From positions 1 to 45,321 of the forward strand of contig JAENRP010000347.1 of the NCBI GenBank assembly GCA_024741835.1: a DNA stretch of 45,321 bases, written 5' to 3'. Of this stretch, positions 1-9,546 are shown in pieces (position 1 is the stretch's first letter; each line of letters opens with the position of its first letter). The DNA is from Diplocarpon mali. Its lineage: Eukaryota; Ascomycota; Leotiomycetes; Helotiales; Drepanopezizaceae. A program made the translations under genes and the position numbers. The notes under the pieces were generated by a model. That model made no database searches and was not told the origin of the DNA. It worked only from the letters and a program-made list of their open reading frames with translations.

Positions 1-107
1 GAAGTGGCCACGGAGCACTTCTATAAAGGGAGCTCAGATATACAGTTAGAGTAGAATTTTACAAGCTTCTGCCACCACTGAGAATCCACCTCTAAATACA
101 GCACGAC
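1..107. repeat. Left terminal inverted repeat (TIR) of the whole 45 kb block
   Basis: This is the reverse complement of 44958-45064 over its full 107 bp, with two mismatches (positions 38 and 43), both transitions of the RIP type. It starts GAAGTGGCCACGGAG and contains the 8-bp palindrome GTGGCCAC (4-11) plus a small hairpin, GAAGTG (1-6) with CACTTC (16-21). Homology stops abruptly at 107. Length and hairpin would suit a DNA transposon such as a fungal Mutator-like element, but no transposase was recognised and the target-site duplication cannot be tested because the window starts at the first base of the repeat. Confidence 0.9.
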
Positions 108-480
108 AGTTATACTATACCATTTAAGACTAGGTCAACTTTAATAGAGTAATAAGCTTTAGACCTTACTTCCTTAGATTTGCATTATACCTCTCCTTAT
201 ATAACCTTATTACAACTCCTAATTAGTAAAGAGATATAATCCTAAAGTAAAACCTTCTCTCTTAAGATCTATAAACCTATAATACTTTAATATATACTCT
301 ATTAGAAGGCTTTAAAAATGTATATAGCTCTGCTTATACTAATCTTCCTCCTTTTAAATAGGTCACTATTTAGCATTAGGTCCCTTTAGATTAAACCAAA
401 TAATATAAAGAGAATTAGTACTTATAACCTCTAATCTTATACCACTTAAGAGAAGTAAAAGGTTAACCGTACCTCTACTA
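108..480. other. AT-rich stretch, no gene recognised
   Basis: The stretch has many stops in all frames and no LTR, primer-binding site or domain that I can recognise. It does not match the sequence inside the right TIR (44399-44957) nor the 3' LTR of gypsy A. It may be the mutated start of gypsy A gag, or remains of the TIR element. The 5' LTR expected for gypsy A is absent here. Confidence 0.5.
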
Positions 481-483
481 CTA

Positions 484-575
484 GGCCTTACTGCCACCAG
501 TTCTATAAGCCTTACTGCCACTAATTCTAGTTCTATAGGCCTTACTACTACTAGTTCCAGTTCTATAGGCCTTAC
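484..575 (+). repeat. In-frame Ser/Thr minisatellite in gypsy A gag
   Basis: A unit of 24 or 30 bp built on TTCTATAGGCCTTACTGCCAC is repeated about three and a half times. Unit lengths are multiples of six. One frame reads GLTATSSI, SLTATNSSSI, GLTTTSSSSI and GLTA, a Ser/Thr-rich linker with no stop, while the flanks are full of RIP stops. This supports a coding repeat in the N-terminal part of Gag. Confidence 0.7.
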
Positions 576-646
576 TGCTAACCCTAGTCTTAGAGATATT
601 ACCTTTCCTAAGCCTACTTAAAAAGAAACCTCTTTTAATATAGATT

Positions 647-673
647 CTACTCTTAATCCCAGCTTATAAGTAG
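647..673. repeat. 27-bp palindromic element, copy 1 (gypsy A gag)
   Basis: The outer arms are CTACT / AGTAG, with the inner arms partly decayed (AATCC / AGCTT). It is followed by GATTTT, the same flank seen at the copies at 7060 and 7184. Confidence 0.65.
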
Positions 674-2436
674 ATTTTCGAAATACCCTATTACTATCAA
701 TTGAAGTTAAAGAAGAAGATATACTCTCTTTAAAGATATCTATCCTTACTATATTAGCCCTTCTCTTTTCAGCTACTTAATAGGCCGAAATCGCAAACCT
801 TATTAGCGCTACTATAGCTGCTGCTTTTTAAAATAATGCAATTGCCCCTTCTTCCTTAAGTGCTAGCCCTTAGAATACTCAGTCCTTTACTATTAACTTA
901 CTACCTCTCTTAAACTACTACCTTTCAATTATCTAACCTTTAATCTTAGCTATCGACCTTTATCAAATTAAGTACCTTTAAACCTATTTTAGCAACTATT
1001 AAAGTAAAATCACTTATAACGCTTGGAAGATAGCTATAAAGGTATTTATTTAAAAGTACTTAAGCAACTTCACTTTAAGAGAGGATTAGATTATTGCCTA
1101 CTTTAAATATATAATAAGTAAAGCTTAAAACTTAATTTTATAATATATAGATCCTATCTTTACTAATAAGTTTATATATACTATTAATATCTTTAGGGTT
1201 TTAAATTATAGGTTCTTTAACTATAACTATATTTAGTCTACTAAGTTTAAATATAATAAGCTAACTATAGGTTTAATATTATATAATAAGTTCTAATCTA
1301 AGTTTATTACCCTTACTATAGCTAGTAAGGTCGATCAGTCTTACTAGTTTGATAATATCTATAAAAAGGTCTTCTTAACCTTAAAAAACGACCTTTAAGT
1401 AAAGAAGTATAAAATGAATAATAATTATACTACTCTAAATGAGTTCTTAGCTATTATAAACCGCAAGGCTTATAATATTAAATAAGAAGAAGCCTATAAT
1501 ACTCGATAAGTCGCCCTTACTATTGCGTTCTCCCCTTTAAAGGACTACGTCCTTAGTATACTAAAAAGGGAGTTATAAAGACCTATAGCTATAGCTACCT
1601 CCTTAGCTCCCTATACTTATTCCCCTTTACCAGCGGCCTATTAAGAAAGGTCTGCTAGCCCAAAGCTATTATTTAATCTTTATTATAACTGCAAAGCCCT
1701 TATTCATTATATAATAGACTGCCTTAAACTAAAGAAGCAAGGCGAGTTTATAATAGCTAAAGTTAAGATAGAAAACAACCTACTATTAAGAAACTGCTAA
1801 GCTATAGCAAAGACTCCTACTATAGCATAGGTTATAATTTATAAAAAGACTTAGATTTTAATTCCTACTTATTAATAGGCGGCCGCTAGTTTTTAATTCT
1901 TATAGAACTAGCTTAAAATAGATCATTTATTAAAATAGTTACTTATATTAATAGTAGAGCTAATATTTTCAATATTATTAAGATATCTTTAGTATACTAG
2001 CTCTTTTAAAGACTTAAAGTGAAGTTTATTAAACTACTTAAACCAATTACCCCTATTAGCTATAATAGCCTTAAGGGAGAAACCATTCGATTCGCCGTTT
2101 TACTTACCCTTATAATCGATAGGCGACGAATCAACTTCCCTTTCTTAATCATAAGCTAAAGAGCAACTGACATTTTAATTAGCAGGAAGTTCCTAGAGTA
2201 CTATAACCTTAAATAGTCTTATAAAAAAGGGAAAAACTATATCTCCTAGCCTAAGGATATAACTATTATCTCCTACTTTAATCGATACGTATTAATCGAT
2301 CTTTCGCAGCTAATAAAACCCTTAATAGCCTAATAAGATATCGATTGTTAAGTAGCTATAATAAACGCTAAGGATAAAGACCTAAGAATGGCCTAAGCCT
2401 AGCTCTTAATACTAATAATTAATAATGCCTCGAGTT

Positions 2437-2463
2437 CCACTCCTAGTCCTAGCTTATAAATGA
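2437..2463. repeat. 27-bp palindromic element, copy 2 (gypsy A pol)
   Basis: It starts CCACT, has inner arms AGTCC / AGCTT and ends near ATAAATG. It lies 45 bp upstream of copy 3, start to start, a multiple of three, in the region between protease and RT. Confidence 0.7.
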
Positions 2464-2481
2464 AAACTGCGAACTTGAATT

Positions 2482-2508
2482 CCACTCCTAGGCCTGGCCT
2501 ATAAGTGG
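2482..2508. repeat. 27-bp palindromic element, copy 3 (best palindrome)
   Basis: This is the cleanest copy: outer arms CCACT / AGTGG and inner arms AGGCC / GGCCT are both perfect, separated by three-base bulges CCT and ATA with a single central T. It is preceded by GAATT, so the pairing may extend outward in the ancestral form. Confidence 0.85.
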
Positions 2509-4383
2509 CCTCTTATAGACCTAAGGATAGCAGTTTCTTTAAAGACTTAAAAAGAGATCTAAACTATATAAAGAAGGCCTTGCTAAAAGTACTAGACCTT
2601 TTGCTCCCTCTCTTAATAAAGAGAAATGCTCCTTTAAAAACGGCTTACTAAATTAGCCTAATCTTAGCCTTAGTAATTAGCGCCCTCTATTACCGCTTTA
2701 TAACTAGGGTAAGATAAGCTATATAAACTTAAGAACTAGTACCTAAAGAGTTCATATTTATAAGCTCTATTTACAATCTAAATTAAGAAATCAATCGCTA
2801 AGAAATCAATCGCCGAGAATCGGTTAGGCAAGCTGAAATTAGCTCCCTTAGCCTTAGTTCGGCGCTATAAGCCAAGTATAAGAGTAATAACAAGCTAATA
2901 GACTAGAAGCTCCTGCCTTAATATATTGAATTTAAAAACGTTTTCAATCGCTAAGCCTTTAATCAACTGCTAGAACTTAAGCTAGGGGTAAATTATAAAA
3001 TTGAGCTAATAGGCGAGAATAACTTAATAATCGAACCCTTTTGCCGCCTTACCGACAAATAGCTCTTAAAGGTCAAGAGCTATATTCTTAAGAACTTATA
3101 TAAAGGATTTATTAAAGCTTCGAGTTCCCCTTAGGTAGCCCTAATCCTTTTTATTAGAAAAGCTAATAGCTTTTTATATCTATATATCGATTATCGGAAA
3201 TTAAACGCCCTAATAAAAAAAGACCCTTACCTAATTCTACTTATTAATAAGATAATAGTATATATATTAAAAGCTTATATTTTTATAAAAATCGATATAT
3301 AATAAGCCTTCTATTATATCTGCATATCAGCTGATACTAAGGACCTAACTACCTTTCGCATGCGTTATAAGACCTATAAATATAAGGTTTTACTATTCAG
3401 GCTAATAAATAGGCTTACTACCTTTTAAAGGTTTATTAATAATATTCTCTTTAACTACTTCGACGATTTCTACTTTGCTTACTTAAATAATATTCTAATC
3501 TATTTAGAAAACTCCCTTAATTATAAGATTTATATTAAGAAGATCTTAGGAATTCTCTAATACTATAGCCTTTAAGTAGATATAAAGAAAAGCGAGTTTA
3601 GGGTTATTAAGACTAGGTTCCTAGGGTTTATTATTAGAGTTTATAAAATTGAGGTAGACCCTAATAAGGTCTTAGTCATTTAGGAGTAGAAATACGCCAA
3701 GAATATATATAGTATATAAAGCTTCCTAAGGTTCTATAACTTCTATCGAAGGTTTATTTAAAGCTATAGTTATATCTGCCGACCCTTAATAGCTCTTATA
3801 GGAAACGTTCCTTTTGATTTTAATAACACTTATAAAGAAGCTTAAGAAGCTTTGCAATTAAGCCTTTAAACGACCCTAATTTTATACTACTATTACCTTT
3901 AGAAGTAGATAAGGCCTAAGACCGACGCCTTTAATAGCATAGTCGCTAGCGTACTCTTCTAACTCTAGGAAGATAATAATTACTACCTAATTAAGTACTT
4001 TTTAAAAATAATAAATAACGCTAAGCTAAATTACCCTATTTATAATAAGGAGCTCCTAGCGATTTTTAAATCATTCTACTAATATAAGGCAAAGCTACTT
4101 AAAGCCTAAAAGATAGTATACGTATATATAGATTATAAAGCCCTTAAGTACTTTATAATAACTAAGGACTTAATAGCTTAGCAAGCTCGCTAGGCGGAAT
4201 TCTTCGCTGACTTCAACTTCCTTATTATATACTAAATAGGCATAACAAATACGCTAGCTGATATACTCTTATATCAAGACTAGGAGCTGACCTCTCTTAA
4301 GGCCAGGAAACAAGCTTTACGCTACCAGCAGCTCTTACCTAATAATAAGCTCTTTATAAAAGTACTCGCTACTAGAGGCGATT

Positions 4384-4410
4384 CCACTCGCAGGCCTAGC
4401 CTATAAGTAA
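4384..4410. repeat. 27-bp palindromic element, copy 4 (between RNase H and integrase of gypsy A)
   Basis: Outer arms CCACT / AGTAA, inner arms AGGCC / AGCCT, bulges CGC and ATA. It lies in the RNase H to integrase connector, after the RNase H motifs and before the zinc-binding region. Confidence 0.8.
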
Positions 4411-6049
4411 TAAGTGTGCCAATCGCGCTAATAGAGGCACCTGCCGACCTAATATCTAAAGTTAAGTATAATATAGCAAACTACCATATTATCAATAAGG
4501 TCATTTAAGCTAATAAGACCTCCCTTAAGCTATAGAAGTTCTGAGATAAGGCGCAGAGCTATAGCCTCAACTACGAACTTAGCTAAGGCAAACTCTTCTT
4601 TTAAAGTAGACTTATTATACTATCCTAACCTCCCGAACTGCGAATAGCCTTAATTTATTATATATATAAGTAACCTTGCGTCGCATACGCTAGAATTAGG
4701 AAAATAAGGCTTTTAGTAAAAAGAAAATACTATTAGAAAAGCCTTAGCAGCGATATTAGTACTTATATTTAAAACTGTCTTTATTTGAGAATAAAAGCTT
4801 ATTATAATAAGACCCTAGGTTTTCTACAACCCTTGCTAATTCCCAAATAAGCTTACTAACACTTAATAATAGATTTTACAAAGCTTTTACTTAATAAACT
4901 CAATTATAATTTTGCCCTTATAATTATCAATAGGTTATTAAAGAAGGCAGTTTCAGCTCTATACTATAATTCAGTCGATGCAAAAGGCCTTATAGAGTTG
5001 TTTTTAATTTATTAAATACGCTATTTTAATATACTTAACTCGATTCTATTAAATAGAGGCGCCTAATTCATCTCTTCCTTTTAAAAAGAGCTCTATTAAA
5101 TACTAAGTATAAAGGTCAAGCTAACTATAGCCTATAACCCTAATATCGATAGCTAAACTGAGATTATAAACTAGTACTTAAAATAACGCCTTAGACTATT
5201 TTACTTATATTACTAAGATAATTAGAGTCGTCTTTTACCTTTAATAGATATTGCTTAATTGACCTTACCTTATAAATCGCTAGGGCAAATTTCCCCTTTC
5301 TAAGTGCTAAACGGCTATAAAGCTCGCTCCTTTTGGAATTTAATTAATTTAAAGCCTCTATAGATAGCAACTGAAAGAGTAAATCGTAAAACGGTACTTT
5401 ATATAGCTACTAAAGCTTAAAAAGTAGTCCAATTCGCTTAATTATCTCTTTAAGTATAATAGGCTAAAATAAAATAGCTTGTAAACCTTTACTGCCGGCC
5501 AGTTGATTAGACTATAGGAGATAATATACTAATTAGTACTAAAAACTAAAAGCTCGATCAGCCGAGCCAGAAGCTCTCCGATAAGTAGTATAGCCTAGTA
5601 AAAGTACTAGAAAAGCTGAAAGAAAGCTAGAAGCTACAATTGCCTGATTTACTCCGTTCGATCTACCCTGTTTTCTACTCCTACTTACTACGTAAATACA
5701 TTCCCAACCCCTTATTAAAACAAGTTTAAAAACCTCTTACCGCAATTAAAGTACTACTAGAATAAGAGGAGTAGGAGATAGAGGAAATAATTGGATCTTA
5801 TATTTAAGCTAAGAAGCTTAAATATCAGATTAAGTAAAAAGGAGCTAATAAAGACCTCGAATAGTACTTATACTTTAATGCTATAATAGCGCCGTATACT
5901 ATTCGAGATTTCTATTTAAAGAACGCTTAAGCTAAGAGGCCACTAAGGGCGCTATCAAGCTAGCTTAGGTTATATAATAATAGAGTTGACGATTATAGGG
6001 ACCTAGAGGATAATACGCCTATAGATATAACTGCGCAGGCGCAGTTTTT

Positions 6050-6062
6050 CAAAGGGGGGGGG
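6050..6062 (+). promoter_or_regulatory. Polypurine tract of gypsy A
   Basis: The run CAAAGGGGGGGGG lies directly upstream of the 3' LTR. Such tracts prime plus-strand DNA synthesis in LTR retrotransposons. Its position fixes the LTR start. Confidence 0.75.
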
Positions 6063-6320
6063 TAGTATTATAGCCGCATTATATATATAGTTATATTATA
6101 TATTAAAGTCAGGTGTATAAAGTTAGGTGCACGCTAAGGTAGTAAGGTAGCTAGATCATATACATACTAGTAAAGCACCTGTACTTATTCTAGAGGAACT
6201 CTACTAAAGACTCTTTCTTCTTTATCTTTTCTTCTCTATTATATAGCGTACCTCTTAAGGTAATATAGTTAGCGTTATTCGATTCTCGCCCTTTTGTACG
6301 CTTAAGAGCAAGTCGTAACA
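6063..6320 (+). repeat. 3' LTR of gypsy A (258 bp)
   Basis: It starts TAGTATTATAGCCGC after the polypurine tract and ends AAGTCGTAACA, so the ends are TA...CA, a TG...CA pair with one RIP change. The next base resumes inverted gypsy E sequence. No second copy was found in the window, so the boundary rests on the tract and on the E junction. Confidence 0.75.
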
Positions 6321-6583
6321 ATAATAGTATAGTCCTTCCCTTAAGAGGCCTTTACTAAGGCGTATATAGCTCTAAGCTAAGGGATAATTTTATTTTATAT
6401 AAAGAAGAACTACTTAGATCTTAAGACCTCTCTTTAGATCGTAGCTAATTAGAATCAGGCCCGAAACTAAGGGAAAGTTTCTTTAGAATAACCAGCTTCT
6501 CTTATATAAAGGTAATAGAAAGTAGATCGAAATAGGTCTACCTCTTAGCTAGTTAAAAAGTAACTGCTTAGCAGTTCTACTAT
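6321..6583 (-). mobile_element. Inverted gypsy E gag fragment, left part
   Basis: The reverse complement matches gypsy E at about 29016-29290 along its whole length. It continues, after the F insertion, at 26832. The last four bases, CTAT (6580-6583), are repeated at 26832-26835 and form the target-site duplication of element F. Confidence 0.85.
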
Positions 6584-6899
6584 TATAAAAGGGAGTAGGA
6601 ACAATATAAGAATAGGCCTACGTAAAGACTAAAGATAAAGAGGGAGGAAGTACTATAAGCGGGCTTTCTAAAGATAAGAACTAGGACAATTCATTAGTTA
6701 AAGGTTAAATAGGTGGTTAGTATTATATGCTATCTTTAAGTATAATAGTAGTCCTATTTATACCCTCTTTAACCCTTAGCCGATTATATAACTTTGTTAT
6801 ATAACTTATATTATATAACTCTTCCTTCGACTCTCTATCTTATAACTCTTTAACTATTATATAACTATTATATAACTCCTTTTCTTCTAAGTCTTTATA
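6584..6899 (+). repeat. F LTR, left copy (316 bp)
   Basis: It starts TATAAAAGGGAGTAGG and ends GTCTTTATA, and aligns over its full length with 8444-8759 and with the split right LTR. It is the most heavily mutated of the three: ATTATATAACT stands where the right copy has ATCACGTGACT. Confidence 0.88.
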
Positions 6900-7059
6900 T
6901 ATGCCCTAACTAACTTAAGTAGCAGCCCCTACTACTATTAGCAAAGATATAAGACTTTTGCAAGTTAAGAATACTAGCCCTTTTATAAGTATAAGGACTA
7001 ATAGCTAAATTAGTAAAGAGGGAAGGAAGGAAAGAAGAGAAAGGAGATATTTTTTTTTT

Positions 7060-7086
7060 TAACTTATAGGCCAAGCCTATAAGTAG
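7060..7086. repeat. 27-bp palindromic element, copy 5 (element F)
   Basis: Bulges and arms are symmetrical: ACTTATAGGCC on the left and AGCCTATAAGT on the right of a single A. It is followed by GATTTTA. Confidence 0.8.
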
Positions 7087-7183
7087 ATTTTAAAGAAATA
7101 TATAAAGGAAGAGGAGGAAAGGAGGGAGGTATAGTAGTAAATAAATAAAAATAATAAAAACTCCTTTTCCTCCTTTAGTAATG

Positions 7184-7210
7184 CGACTCTTAAGCTAGGA
7201 CTATAAGTGG
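7184..7210. repeat. 27-bp palindromic element, copy 6 (element F)
   Basis: Outer arms CGACT / AGTGG, inner arms AAGCT / GGACT, bulges CTT and ATA. It is followed by GATTTTA as in copy 5, 124 bp downstream of it. Confidence 0.7.
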
Positions 7211-7597
7211 ATTTTAAAAAAACCGATAGAAGGAAAGGGAAAGAGGCAAAAGGGTAATTCGATAAATTGAAAATCTTCTTTTAAGTAAGATAACTCGTAG
7301 GCTAGGACTATAATTTAGAAATTTAAAAACTAATAAAGCTATTAAAGTGTAAGTTAAAGAAAAATTAAAAATAATTTTAAGTAATCTTAAGGATATATAG
7401 CCTAACTAACTTAAGAGGCAATCCTATCGAATAAGATAAAAACAATTAGAAACCGCATTAGCCTTAAAGTGACTTAAGCAAGTTTAAAGGGTTTCAATAA
7501 GGAAGTTATCGAAAGGTTCAAAGTTAATATATTTAAGTATTAAAATTGAAGAAGTTAGTAAAAAAGTCGAATTATTTAAAATCGTATTAGTATATTC

Positions 7598-7624
7598 CTA
7601 CTTATAAGCTAGGCTTAGAAGTAG
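7598..7624. repeat. 27-bp palindromic element, copy 7 (element F)
   Basis: Outer arms CTACT / AGTAG, inner arms AAGCT / GGCTT. The right flank is AATTCC and the left flank TATTC, suggesting the original pairing was longer than 27 bp. The homologous position of the F relative (38484-38510) also carries the element, so this copy predates their split. Confidence 0.8.
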
Positions 7625-8034
7625 AATTCCAATTTCTATATAAAGCTTAATTAGCCTTTGCTAAGTAAGTATAAGAAGGTATAAAATAGCTAATAAGGGT
7701 ATTATAATTAAATATAATAGAAGAAGGTTTACCCTATTTAAGATTAATTTCTAAGATAAGGTTTTTAAAATAAAAGGGGGCTTTTCTTGGCCTTTAAGAC
7801 AATTCCTATTAGCTATCGAAATAAAGGGTTTTTCAAAATCGTTTTTAAAGTAAGATTTCGAGTTCTATCGAATTGAATATTCGATATTATAAGCGTTTCA
7901 GGTTACTTATATAGCTAATCAAATGTATCTATTCTAAAAGGGCTAGAATCTAAAAAAATCATACTATTAAAGCTGATAATTTAAGCTTTTTAAGCAAAGA
8001 AAAGGGATAGGAGTTTCGATTAAGAAGTCGAAAG

Positions 8035-8350
8035 GAGGTTATTGAAAAAAAGAGGTTTTTCGAAGCAGAGACCGATAGTTACAATTAATTAAATAATTCT
8101 TATATCGAAAGGGGATTATCGAAAAAAAGAGGTTTTTTAAAGCAGAGACCGATAGTTATAATTAATTAAATAATTCTTATATCGAAAGGAGGTTATCGAA
8201 AAAAAGAGGTTTTCGAAGCAAAGACTAATAATAATAATTAACTGAATGATTCTTATATTAAAAGGGGGTTATTGAAAAAAGAGGTTTTCAAAGCAGAGTC
8301 CGATAGTAATAATTAATTAAATAATTCTTGCATCGAAAGGGGTTTTCGAA
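8035..8350 (+). repeat. 77-bp minisatellite, array 1 (about 4 units)
   Basis: Four units of 76-78 bp, each with GGTTATCGAAAAAAAGAGG, a GCAGAGACCGATAGT core and an ATTAATTAAATAATTCTTA stretch. A degenerate fifth start follows. The same unit forms array 2 at about 8905-9160. Confidence 0.85.
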
Positions 8351-8443
8351 AGGTTAATCTCTTATTTGCAAATTAAGAGAATCAAAAGGAGAAGTTATAT
8401 AAAGACGAAATCTTAAAGGAATCGTCCTTATATAAGTCATTAA

Positions 8444-8759
8444 TATAAGATAAAGTAAGAATAATATAAGAATAGGCTTATATAAAGACTAAAGACAAAG
8501 AGAGAGGAAGTACTATAAGCGGGCTCTTTAAAGATAAGAACTAGGATAATTCATTAGTTAAAGGTAGAATAGGTAGTTAGCATTGCGTACTATTTCTAAG
8601 TATAATAGTAATCCTATTTATACCCCCTTCGACCCTTAGCCGATTATATGACTTTATTATATAACTTATATTATATGACTCCTCCTTCGACTCTTTATCC
8701 TATGACTTCTCGACTATTATATAACTATTATATAACTCCTTTTCTTCTAAGTCTCTATA
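8444..8759 (+). repeat. F LTR, middle copy (316 bp)
   Basis: It starts TATAAGATAAAG and ends GTCTCTATA, and is the same length as the other two F LTRs. Internal sequence lies on both sides, so F is a tandem LTR-internal-LTR-internal-LTR array, probably produced by unequal recombination between LTRs or by insertion of one F next to another. Confidence 0.88.
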
Positions 8760-9232
8760 CTATAGGTGTTTAAGGTTGCTAATATAACTAATCAAATGTA
8801 TCTATTCCAAAAGGGCTAGAGTTTAAAAAAATCGTACTATTAAAGCTGATAATTCAAGCTTTTTAAATAAAGAAAAGGGATAGGGGTTTCGATTGAGAAG
8901 TCGAAAGAGGATTATTGAAAAAAGCGGTTTTTTAAAGCAAAGACTAATAGTTATAATTAATTGAATGATTCTTACATTAAAAGGGGGTTATTGAAAAAAG
9001 AGGTTTTTCAAAGCAGAGACCGATAGTCATAATTAACTAAATGATTCTCGCATTAAAAGGGGGTTATCGAAAAAAGAGGTTTTTCAAAGCAGAGACTAAT
9101 AGTTACAATTAATTAAATGATTCTTATATCAAAAGGGGGTTATCGAAAAAGGGGTTGATCTCTTATCTGCGAATTAAGAGAATCAAAAGGAGAAGTTATA
9201 TAAAGACGAAATCTCAAAGGAATCGTCCCTAC
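8760..9232 (+). other. F internal region 2, 5' deleted duplicate
   Basis: It matches 7895-8430 of internal 1 (AATCAAATGTATCTATTC onward), including the minisatellite and the closing GGAATCGTCC. It is interrupted by copia G at 9233; twelve further bases (14275-14286) complete it before the right LTR. No coding signal is visible. Confidence 0.8.
8905..9160 (+). repeat. 77-bp minisatellite, array 2 (about 3 units)
   Basis: Three full units and a partial one, of the same sequence type as array 1. Units differ from array 1 mostly by C/T and G/A transitions. Confidence 0.8.
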
Positions 9233-9356
9233 TATTAGAAATATATAAGGTATAGAGATTACCGCATAGAGCAAAGGCTAAGACTTAATAAGCCTACCTT
9301 ATATATATACTACTTCAGCTCTTTAAAACTAGAATCTATACCTTTAAATTCTATTA
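9233..9356 (+). repeat. 5' LTR of copia G
   Basis: 124 bp, the same length as the 3' LTR and aligned throughout, differing mainly by transitions (for example CAAGGTACGG in the 3' LTR against TAAGGTATAG here). Confidence 0.9.
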
Positions 9357-9546
9357 TAGTAGCAATTCCTAGAATCGATTAACTCAATCAATCTCTTTAA
9401 TTAGAAAGAACTCTTAAACCTGCTTCTTAGTAAAACACAACTATATAATACCTCTTTATATACCCCTATATATATATACCTTCTTCCCCTTTTCACCCCT
9501 ATTTTCTACCCCCCTTTTTACACTTCTTCTTCGACAACTCGATAAT

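Larger units (their letters stand above)
600..6050 (+). pseudogene. Gypsy A Gag-Pol polyprotein, RIP-inactivated
   Basis: This is a former Gag-Pol frame riddled with TAG/TAA. A Gag zinc knuckle is at 1681-1722 (YYNCKALIHYIIDC; the first Cys reads Tyr, as TGY to TAY mutation would give). RT lies at about 3150-3560: IDYRKLNALIKKDPY, then KIDI..AF, then YFDDFYFAYLNNILIY, which holds the YxDD catalytic box. RNase H is at about 3890-4280. Integrase is at about 4650-5280, with the zinc-binding region and the typical GFLQPLLIPKQAYQHL. A chromodomain-like stretch (KLKYQIKQKG..RDFYLKNA) is at about 5785-5945. Together these place it among fungal chromoviruses. In life it would copy RNA to cDNA in virus-like particles and integrate it, probably toward heterochromatin through the chromodomain. 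It cannot be functional now. Confidence 0.88.
300..6320 (+). mobile_element. Gypsy A: Ty3/gypsy chromovirus, 5' truncated
   Basis: A Ty3/gypsy element in the order gag, zinc knuckle, protease, RT, RNase H, integrase, chromodomain, polypurine tract, 3' LTR. The 5' LTR is missing and the left limit is approximate. The right end lies in the inverted gag fragment of gypsy E: the sequence resumes at 6321 with ATAATAGTATAGTCC, which is co-linear with the reverse complement of gypsy E near 29280. The element is therefore an insertion into E. The left partner of the target duplication is lost, so a deletion has removed its 5' end and the adjoining E sequence. RIP is heavy and the element carries four copies of the 27-bp palindrome. 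Confidence 0.85.
6900..8443 (+). other. F internal region 1, non-coding
   Basis: This is 1.54 kb without any recognisable retroviral domain. It holds three 27-bp palindromes, a poly(T) run at about 7051-7060, purine-rich tracts, and a 77-bp minisatellite near the 3' end. Parts match, inverted, the relative at 37811 to about 38720, including the palindrome at the same relative position. The 3' 545 bp are repeated as internal 2. Confidence 0.75.

Noticed and set aside
6321..6583. 5' end of another element directly after gypsy A
   Set aside because: Alignment by eye shows that it is the inverted gag region of gypsy E, continued at 26832 after the F insertion.
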